Assembly: GCA_025642075.2 (NCBI GenBank)
Contig: JAODUO010000073.1
Coordinates: 489,001-553,000 of the forward strand
Direction of reading: 5' to 3'
DNA: 64,000 nt
DNA from: Ridgeia piscesae
Lineage: Eukaryota; Annelida; Polychaeta; Sabellida; Siboglinidae
Below, one piece after another: positions 1-10,400 of this stretch. The position numbers were made by a program, and so were the translations under genes. How positions within the stretch are numbered: position 1 is the stretch's first letter; every line of letters begins with the position of its first letter. Under the pieces are notes generated by a model. The model searched no databases. It was not told the DNA's origin and worked only from the letters and a program-made list of their open reading frames with translations.

Positions 1-1365
1 TGACATTGTTAGATTTATTGACAGCCGTGGGGCTATATGTCAACTTGCGGAAAAAATAAAAGGCACAAAATCTCACATATATTTATAACTGAGTGCCAAA
101 AGAGCTTCCGTTTGTTCGTACATCAACATGCACGTATGAAAAAACTCACATACGTGTGTTTATTAAAAACTCACGTAGGCCTACTTTTAGATCTGAGTGC
201 TAAAGATACGGCAGTAGAGCTTATGTATATAAACATGCGTGCATGTGCGGGAAAACTCACATACTTTTGGAACAGCCACTAAAGATAAGGCTCACGTATG
301 GAAATCATGCACATGCGCTTATGGAATGTCGTACCTTTAGACAAACGATGCTAAAAATACAGCTCAGTAACTGAAAATAAAATCATACGCATGCACAGAA
401 TAAATGGCTTATGTCATACTTTTAGACTGGCGGCCTACATATGCGTAGCCACTGCCATTAAAATTGGCCAAGAGTTAGAACAGGATTATTCGGTGACACA
501 ATTTTGATCTTGCACAAATTTTACATTTGTGAGTATGAAAGACTCCCCGGTAGGCTAACATCACAGCATGACAACTGACAAGAATGCACAAATCAAAATA
601 CTAGGACAACTAGTGCATTCATTTGACATGCATTTATTACTGGACAAAGATTGTAATGTGGGTGATATTCAGTTGTTACTGCACCAAAGAGAATGTTGAC
701 ATCACAGGGCAAAAATTTAAGTTGTTCACAGCATGTCATCCATCTGGCCACAATTTGAACAGAACATTAACATTTAATAGTACCAATTCAAACTGTACAT
801 GCATACAACTAGTGACATCAGTACATATTTTTGTAGTTGCATTATTGTCTTTATATCTAGAAAAAAACATGGAATGCAAATTTTAGAACAACCTTTAGCA
901 ATAGCCCCCAGGTCCCCTAGGCCACTTGGTCACCCAGGCAAAGCAAAGAAGACTATTTTATTTAATATCACACCAGATCCGGTTATAATCTATGAAACAT
1001 TGAAAATAAGTACTGTAGTCTGCTAGATAGCCTGCATCATTTCATCCTGCACACGCAAAAGATTTGGAGCTAATGACTACATTTAAGATTTACTAGGTAC
1101 CATTATTTTAACTAACTGAAGTGGTATGTTGTCTACATCCTTTACTTTTTTATTTTGTTATTTTATTCACAACAATATGTCACAAAACAGGAGCAAAAGA
1201 AAGAAGTTGTACATGTACAATCATCTTGTTTCCATAGTGGACCTCTATAAAATATAAATATGTTCACCTAAAATAAATAATTAATACAAGCAAATCACAT
1301 GAATATCGTTAAATTGAAAATTGGTTAATATGGTTTCTCACTTTCTGTCTTATGTGACTTTGCAG
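1..1365. other. Non-coding stretch left of the first visible TEDC1 exon
   Basis: No convincing exon is visible here. From about 40 to 430 the sequence looks like four degenerate copies of a roughly 85-110 bp unit: the phrases ctcacatac, catgcacgtatg and taaagata recur with similar spacing, so it may be an eroded tandem repeat. The rest is AT-rich sequence that ends in the polypyrimidine tract and acceptor (tttgcag) before 1,366. Small open frames at 37-282 and 623-1,026 show no coding character. The missing N-terminal exon of TEDC1 could lie here or to the left of the window. Confidence 0.4.
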
Positions 1366-1465
1366 GGGAAGCCAATGCTGATACTTCTGTTTGAGTTGTT
1401 GTACTTCTGTGAATATGGCAAGATTGATCACATCGCTGCCAAGGCTTGCACTGAACTCACTCAAG
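1366..1465 (+). CDS. TEDC1: TEDC1 exon 1 of those visible (internal)
   Basis: The acceptor is tttgcag before 1,366 and the donor is caag|gttagt after 1,465. The exon reads GKPMLILLFELLYF and ends in CTELTQ, phase 0 in and phase 1 out. The leucine/aromatic LLFELLYF segment matches the early helix of TEDC1. No in-frame start fits the family length, so at least one exon lies upstream. Confidence 0.75.
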
Positions 1466-4400
1466 GTTAGTTACTTTAAATTCTTAGTGCAAAAAAGTTA
1501 TCTTTTTAGGATGTAAAATTGAGAGGCAGTTTGATTTAGAAGGTTCCCTAATGCAGTGCAGTTTTCGGCTAAACAATCCACCACTTTTTGGAATGACTGA
1601 TAAGTAAGTGACAAATGACAACACAATTTCAATTTTGCTTACTGAAGTAAGTAAATACCTCCAAATAAGTTTGTGTTCTATTTAAAGACATTGTTGACCA
1701 GGAGACAGTGGTCAAAGGATGGAAATGGACACAGAAATAGATAAGTGTCCCTGATCCCTTAGAGGAAGTCAGTAACCAATGCAATGGTGTTACTTCATCC
1801 TGTTGCAGATGAGTTGTTTGTGTACGTGAAGATGGAGCTCCAGAAACGTGGGTTCTTCCTGAGGGAGTTTGCGACCCTGCCGCGAGACCTGAGCACTGGC
1901 AGCCGTGAAATGCTGCTGGCGTTTGGCTGGCTCATGTGTAAGGAGAACATCATGCAGAAGTTCATGCAGACATGTACCTCGCCTCTGGACGACGACACGA
2001 CCGCGCTGTATCTGTACCAGGTGTGTGTGGGCGACTGGGCGTGGCTTTTATCAGTGACAGATGTCCAGTCCACTACATTCAAGTCCATTAAACATAATTG
2101 TAAAGAGTCCCAGACTACGGGTGCTGTGGTTGATTCAGTCTGTCTTGACAATATTGCAAAAAGTATTTCATGAGGGTGATCATGTAACAGTAACACTTAC
2201 TTAAACATTATTCTTAAGTCTTAATTGGCCACCAGTTTCCATTGCTTGAGAAAGGGATGACCTCAAAAGATCTGTGTTTGACCCTACACAAAACCATCTG
2301 ATGCGCTACTGGGGTTGTTTTGATTAACTTGTTTTGTTGACTATTGCTTCATTGATATTTGTCATCAGTTAATCCGTTACAATATTTTGTGACCAATTAG
2401 TCATTTTTATTTTTTAAAATTGGGTGATTGGTATGCATTCATTCACATGCATGTATTGTTACAAAGCCGATGTATCTGGCTTTGTAAGAATACATGCATA
2501 TCAGAGATGTGTGTGCCCTATTAGAATTCTTCATTGTATATCATTCGTATCATGTGACTTATTATTTTCTTGATTTGTGTTATTTGTTTTTTTCAATGTT
2601 GTGTGTTTTTAAATAAATTGATTGATTGATTGAGGGAGCAAGTTGATAATTGGTTAGACTGCATTAGTGAGCCCTTGTACTTTTAACAGTGACACAAAAT
2701 TGACATGTCGTAGGATGACGACGTGCGTACCAAAGTGTCGAACCTTGAGAGTGTGTCGGCACGGGACATGTCAGAACGCATGCAGCAACTGCTGTGGTTC
2801 AACAACAAACTACAGCTGAGTCTACGCAGACTGTACAGTTTACAGCGGCAGAAGAACATCCTTAAACACAAGGTATTGGCTGAGTGCAGGGCACTGTACC
2901 GTGTAATGTGCCTAGTGAAACGCTTCATTGTTCGTTCATTGTGACCTCATTTCACTGTATCTGCCCAAATGTGGTCATTTGTCAAAGTATGACCGGCTCG
3001 GCAGATGTTGTCATCATCACTGGAGTAACTGCAGCTGAGCGTGGTCTGTGTTGTAATGTGGAAAGTGGAGGGGCGGCTTGTTCTTTCAGGCCATACAAGG
3101 AATTGCAGTCGTGAGTCATAATATATGTTTATATCACCGTAAAGGTTATTATCTTACTAGAAATGTTTCACTAGATGTGCGCTAGATTGTCATTACCTTG
3201 TGATCATCTAACAGACTGACACGTGCTGGTTCTTACAGATCCACGAGGCTACGTCTGGTGTGAGTCTCTCCCCGGAGAAGAACCACCTGAGCATGCTGGA
3301 GGTCCACATGTTGAGGCATCCAGAACTACTCAAGAAGGTGTGAGATGTTCACCAGTTGGACTGTTTCACTAATATAACATTGTTACATTTTCACTTGATT
3401 TAATTTCATAACAACAAAATTACATTACATAATTAAACAACAAGAACAATATTGTTACATGGTTGTCACATGGCACATTTTGTGCCATCTTCCTGTGACC
3501 CCTTGATATTTATATACCAAACACTTGTATCCTATATCATTAATGCACTGGAAATTACATAATGTCCCCAACTGATTAGTGGTCGTCGTGTGGTTAAAAT
3601 ATTGTTACACCGATGACATCTTTGGAAGCCTCAGGGTAGGAGAGACACAAAGCTTCATCCTGACAATGACTTTGTGCTTCATCTTGACAATGACTTTGTG
3701 CTTCATCCTGACAATGACTTTGTGCTTCATCCTGACAATGACTTTGTGCTTCATCTTGACAATGACTTTGTGCTTCATCCTGACAATGACTTTGTGCTTC
3801 ATCCTGACAATGACTTTGTGCTTCATCTTGACAATGACTTTGTGCTTCATCCTGACAATGACTTTGTGCTTCATCCTGACAATGACTTTGTGCTTCATCC
3901 TGACAATGACTTTGTGCTTCATCCTGACAATGACTTTGTGCTTCATCCTGACAATGACTTTGTGCTTCATCCTGACATTGACTTTGTGCTTCATCCTGAC
4001 AATGGCTTTGTGCTTCATCCTGACAATGGCTTTGTGCTTCATCCTGACATTGACTTTGTGCTTCATCCTGACAATGGCTTTGTGCTTCATCCTGACAATG
4101 GCTTTGTGCTTCATCCTGACAATGGCTTTGTGCTTCATCCTGACAATGACTTTGTGCTTCATCCTGACAATGACTTTGTGCTTCATCCTGACAATGGCTT
4201 TGTGCTTCATCCTGACAATGGCTTTGTGCTTCATCCTGACAATGGCTTTGTGCTTCATCCTGACAATGGCTTTGTGCTTCATCCTGACAATGGCTTTGTG
4301 CTTCATCCTGACAATGGCTTTGTGCTTCATCCTGACAATGACTTTGTGCTTCATCCTGACAATGGCTTTGTGCTTCATCCTGACAATGACTTTGTGCTTC

Positions 4401-7400
4401 ATCCTGACAATGGCTTTGTGCTTCATCCTGACAATGGCTTTGTGCTTCATCCTGACAATGGCTTTGTGCTTCATCCTGACAATGGCTTTGTGCTTCATCC
4501 TGACAATGACTTTGTGCTTCATCCTGACAATGGCTTTGTGCTTCATCCTGACAATGACTTTGTGCTTCATCCTGACAATGGCTTTGTGCTTCATCCTGAC
4601 AATGACTTTGTGCTTCATCCTGACAATGGCTTTGTGCTTCATCCTGACAATGGCTTTGTGCTTCATCCTGACAATGACTTTGTGCTTCATCCTGACAATG
4701 ACTTTGTGCTTCATCCTGACAATGACTTTGTGCTTCATCCTGACAATGACTTTGTGCTTCATCCTGACAATGACTTTGTGCTTCATCCTGACAATGACTT
4801 TGTGCTTCATCCTGACAATGACTTTGTGCTTCATCCTGACAATGACTTTGTGCTTCATCCTGACAATGGCTTTGTGCTTCATCCTGACAATGGCTTTGTG
4901 CTTCATCCTGACAATGGCTTTGTGCTTCATCCTGACAATGACTTTGTGCTTCATCCTGACAATGACTTTGTGCTTCATCCTGACAATGACTTTGTGCTTC
5001 ATCCTGACAATGACTTTGTGCTTCATCCTGACAATGACTTTGTGCTTCATCCTGACAATGACTTTGTGCTTCATCCTGACAATGACTTTGTGCTTCATCC
5101 TGACAATGACTTTGTGCTTCATCCTGACAATGACTTTGTGCTTCATCCTGACAATGACTTTGTGCTTCATCCTGACAATGACTTTGTGCTTCATCCTGAC
5201 AATGACTTTGTGCTTCATCCTGACAATGACTTTGTGCTTCATCCTGACAATGACTTTGTGCTTCATCCTGACAATGACTTTGTGCTTCATCCTGACAATG
5301 ACTTTGTGCTTCATCCTGACAATGACTTTGTGCTTCATCCTGACAATGACTTTGTGCTTCATCCTGACAATGGCTTTGTGCTTCATCCTGACAATGACTT
5401 TGTGCTTCATCCTGACAATGCTTTGTGCTTCATCCTGACAATGACTTTGTGCTTCATCCTGACAATGACTTTGTGCTTCATCCTGACAATGACTTTGTGC
5501 TTCATCCTGACAATGACTTTGTGCTTCATCCTGACAATGACTTTGTGCTTCATCCTGACAATGACTTTGTGCTTCATCCTGACAATGACTTTGTGCTTGC
5601 AGAATCTGACAAGCTTTTCTAACAAGACAAACTTGGCTACAGAACCTGTTGCTGTGGTCAGAACACGAGGACATCTTCTGGAAGTGGATGGTATGTGACA
5701 CCTGTTGTACTTTACTTCCACATTCCATCTACACTATACTCCATAAGCTGTACGGTCATCCAGTTTATTGGATATGTTTGTTGTATGTACTTCAGATGTG
5801 GGTGTAAGACCTGACACTCACTGGTAGCATTTCTCGTCAGTATACAATGGCAGTATTTGTCACAATAATGGTGTCACGATTCATGTAAAATGTCCCCTAA
5901 CTAATCAATGATCTTTGTCACCCCGAAGCAGTTGAAGAAAATATTATTGTTATGTACAATTGATTTACATCCATTTAACATGGTGCTAGCCTTACAGTTG
6001 AATTCACGAGTAATTTAGAAAAAAATTAAGATGTTATTTTCATTGCAATGGGTCATAGATGAATCACAGCTGGTTTGGCACTCATAGAGCAAACATCTCA
6101 CTTACTACTTTACTCATCCTACTACTTTACTCACTCACTGCACTTTTTTCTCCTCACTCACTCACTCACCACTCTCTCACCACTACTTACTCATCCTGAC
6201 TACTTGCTTCATCCACATCACTTTTCTCACTCCTACAATGCTGTGTAGGCCTGGAATGACGTCTAAAACACAACTGTCTCCATCCAGACATGACTCAGTG
6301 TCTCTGCATGCCTGTCTGCTTCAGGGCTTGTACTTCACCGGAGCAGAGGAAAGCTGGCGCTTGTCTGACATGTCATGTGGCTGACTCACAGCTCCAGTGA
6401 GTGTGAGGTGCCGGCGGAGAGTGTCGCAGCTTAGTCTCATCCTGAAAATACAGTGCTTCATCCAGACAAGACTATGTTCATCCTGACAATGACTTTGTGC
6501 TTCATCCTGACAATGGGCTTTGTGCTTCATCCTGACAATGACTTTGTGCATTCATCCTGACAATGGCTTTGTGCTTCATCCTGACAATGAGTGCTTTTGT
6601 AGGACGTTCATCCTGACAATGACTTTGTGCTTCATCCTGACAATGACTTTGTGCTTCATCCTGACAATGACTTTGTGCTTCATCCTGACAATGACTTTGT
6701 GCTTCATCCAGACAATGACTTTGTGCTTCATCCTGACAATGACTTTGTGCTTGCAGAATCTGCAGCTGCTGGAACAAGACAACACGAGGCTACAGAACCT
6801 GTTGCTGTGGTCAGAACACGAGGACATCTTCTGGAAGTGGATGGTATGTGACACCTGTTGTACTTTACTTCCACATTCCATCTACACTATACTCCATAAG
6901 CTGTACGGTCATCCAGTTTATTGGATATGTTTGTTGTATGTACTTCAGATGTGGGTGTAAGACCTGACACTCACTGGTAGCATTTCTCGTCAGTATAAAA
7001 TGGCAGTATTTGTCACAATAATGGTGTCATGATTCATGTAAAATGTCCCCTAACTAATCAATGATCTTTGTCACCCCGAAGCAGTTGCAGAAAATATTAT
7101 TGTTATGTACATTGATTTACATCCATTTAACATGGTGCTAGCCTTACAGTTGAATTCACGAGTAATTTAGAAAAAAATTAAGATGTTATTTTCATTGCAA
7201 TTGGTCATAGATGAATCACAGCTGGTTTGGCACTCATAGAGCAAACATCTCACTTACTCACTACTCACTTACTCACTAACTCACTCACTCACTCACTCAC
7301 TCACTCACTCACTCACTCACTCACTCACTCACCACCACTCACTCACTCACTCACTCACTCACTCACTCACTCACTCACTCACTGAGGTCCTTTACTCTAA

Positions 7401-10400
7401 ACACCACGTCTCCCATCAGCATGACGTCACTCATGCAGCCTGCTCCTTCAGCATTACTCCACACACCAACCACCACTCACCACTCACTCACTCACTCACT
7501 CACTCACTCACTCACTCACTCACTCACTCACTCACTCACTCACTCACTCACTCACTCACTCACTCACTCACTCACTCACTCACTGTAGGTAGGGGCCTTT
7601 GGGAAGACGTCTAAAACACACACGTCTCCCATCAGCATGATGTCAGTGTCGTCATGCAGCCTGTCTCGCTTTCAGGGCAGTGTACTTCAGGAGCAGAGGA
7701 AAGCGGCGCTGGTGTCTGACATGTCATCGTCGGCTGACTCACAGCTCCAGGAGGTGGAGGTGCCGGCGGAGAGTGTCGCGAGGCTTCAGTCGTCACACGA
7801 GAAACTACAGGGCATCATCATCAAGTACGAGACTATAGTTGACCACCTCGAGAAACTCTGGCAGGAAAAGGTGGGTGCGGAGATGTGACGGCAGTCACAA
7901 GGAATGAGTGAGTTATGTGAGTGTTGTTGTAGGACACGAATGTATGGTGTGGTTGTTGTAGGGGATGAATAAATGAATGTTGTTGCAGGATGTGTATGAA
8001 TGATGTATGTTGTTGCAGTACCAAGGAATGAGTGGATGATGTGAGTTGTCGTAGGACATGTGTTGGACATGGGTGTTGTTGTAGAGTCAGGGTGTGAGTG
8101 TATGATGTGGGTGTTGTTGTAGAGCCAGGGTGTGAGTGTATGATGTGGTGTTGTTGTAGAGCCAGGGTGTGAGTGTATGATGTGGGTGTTGTTGTAGAGC
8201 CAGGGTGTGAGTGTATGATGTGGGTGTTGTTGTAGAGCCAGGGTGTGAGTGTATGATGTGGGTGTTGTTGTAGAGCCAGGGTGTGAGTGTATGATGTAGG
8301 TGTTGTTGTAGAGTCAGGGTGTGAATGTATGATGTGGGTGTTGTTGTAGAGCCAGGGTGTGAGTGGTGTGTGGGTGTTGTTGGGGGTAGAGTCAGGGTGT
8401 GAGTGTATGATGTGGGTGTTGTTGTAGAGTCAGGGTGTGAGTGTATGATGTGGGTGTTGTTGTAGAGTCAGGGTGTGAGTGTATGATGTGGGTGTTGTTG
8501 TAGAGCCAGGGTGTGAGTGTATGATGTGGGTGTTGTTGTAGAGTCAGGGTGTGAGTGTATGTGTGGGTGTTGTTGTAGAGCCAGGGTGTGAGTGTGTGAT
8601 GTGGGTGTTGTTGTAGAGCCAGGGTGTGAGTGTATGATGTGGGTGTTGTTGTAGAGCCAGGGTGTGAGTGTATGATGTGGGTGTTGTAGAGCCAGGGTGT
8701 GAGTGTATGATGTGGGTGTTGTTGTAGAGCCAGGGTGTGAGTGTATGATGTGGGTGTTGTTGTAGAGCCAGGGTGTGAGTGTATGATGTGGGTGTTGTAG
8801 AGTCAGGGTGTGAGTGTATGATGTGGGTGTTGTTGTAGAGTCAGGGTGTGAGTGTATGATGTGGGTGTTGTTGTAGAGCCAGGGTGTGGATGTATGATGT
8901 GGGTGTTGTTGGAGTCAGGGTGTGGTGTATGATGTGGGTGTTATGGAGTAGGGTGTGGGTGTATGATGTGGTGTTGTTGTAGAGCCAGGGTGTGAGTGTA
9001 TGATGTGGGTGTTTTTGAGAGTCAGGGTGTGAGTGTATGATGTGGGTGTTGTTGTAGAGCCAGGGTGTGATGTATGATGTGGGTGTTGTTGGAGTCAGGG
9101 TGTGAGTGTATGATGTGGGTGTTGTTGTAGAGCCAGGGTGTGAGTGTATGATGTGGGTGTTGTTGAGAGCCAGGGTGTGAGTATGATGTGGGTGTTGTTG
9201 TAGAGTCAGGGTGTGAGTGTATGATGTGGGTGTTGTTGTAGAGCCAGGGTGTGAGTGTATGATGTGGGTGTTGTTGTAGAGTCAGGGTGTGAGTGTATGA
9301 TGTGGGTGTTGTAGAGCCAGGGTGTGAGTGTATGATGTGGGTGTTGTTGTAGAGCCAGGGTGTGAGTGTGTGATGTGGGTGTTGTTGTAGAGCCAGGGTG
9401 TGAGTGTATGATGTGGGTGTTGTAGAGCCAGGGTGTGAGTGTATGATGTGGGTGTTGTTGTAGAGTCAGGGTGTGAGTGTATGATGTGGGTGTTGTTGTA
9501 GAGCCAGGGTGTGGATGTATGATGTGGGTGTTATGGAGTCAGGGTGTGGATGTATGATGTGGGTGTTATGGAGTCAGGGTGTGGGTGTATGATGTGGGTG
9601 TTGTTGTAGAGTCAGGGTGTGAGTGTATGATGTGGGTGTTGTTGTAGAGCCAGGGTGTGAGTGTATGATGTGGGTGTTGTTGTAGAGTCAGGGTGTGAGT
9701 GTATGATGTGGGTGTTGTTGTAGAGCCAGGGTGTGAGTGTATGATGTGGGTGTTGTTGTAGAGTCAGGGTGTGAGTGTATGATGTGGGTGTTGTAGAGCC
9801 AGGGTGTGAGTGTATGATGTGGGTGTTGTGTAGAGCCAGGGTGTGAGTGTATGATGTGGGTGTTGTAGAGCCAGGGTGTGAGTGTATGATGTGGGTGTTG
9901 TTGTAGAGCCAGGGTGTGAGTGTATGATGTGGGTGTTGTTGTAGAGCCAGGGTGTGAGTGTATGATGTGGGTGTTGTTGTAGAGTCAGGGTGTGAGTATA
10001 TGATGTGGGTGTTGTTGTAGAGCCAGGGTGTGAGTGTGTGATGTGGGTGTTGTAGAGTCAGGGTGTGAGTGTATGATGTGGGTGTTGTTGTAGAGTCAGG
10101 GTGTGAGTGTATGATGTGGGTGTTGTTGTAGAGCCAGGGTGTGAGTGTATGATGTGGGTGTTGTTGTAGAGTCAGGGTGTGAGTGTATGATGTGGGTGTT
10201 GTAGAGCCAGGGTGTGAGTGTATGATGTGGGTGTTGTTGTAGAGTCAGGGTGTGAGTGTATGATGTGGGTGTTGTAGAGCCAGGGTGTGAGTGTATGATG
10301 TGGGTGTTGTAGAGTCAGGGTGTGAGTGTATGATGTGGTGTTGTTGTAGAGTCAGGGTGTGAGTGTATGATGTGGGTGTTGTTGTAGAGTCAGGGTGTGA

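Noticed and set aside
3579..5728. Three open frames of 600-700 codons on both strands (CFILTMTL, HPDNDFVL and RMKHKVIV repeats)
   Set aside because: They are translations of the stop-free 24-bp intronic minisatellite lying between TEDC1 exons; no coding signal outside the array.
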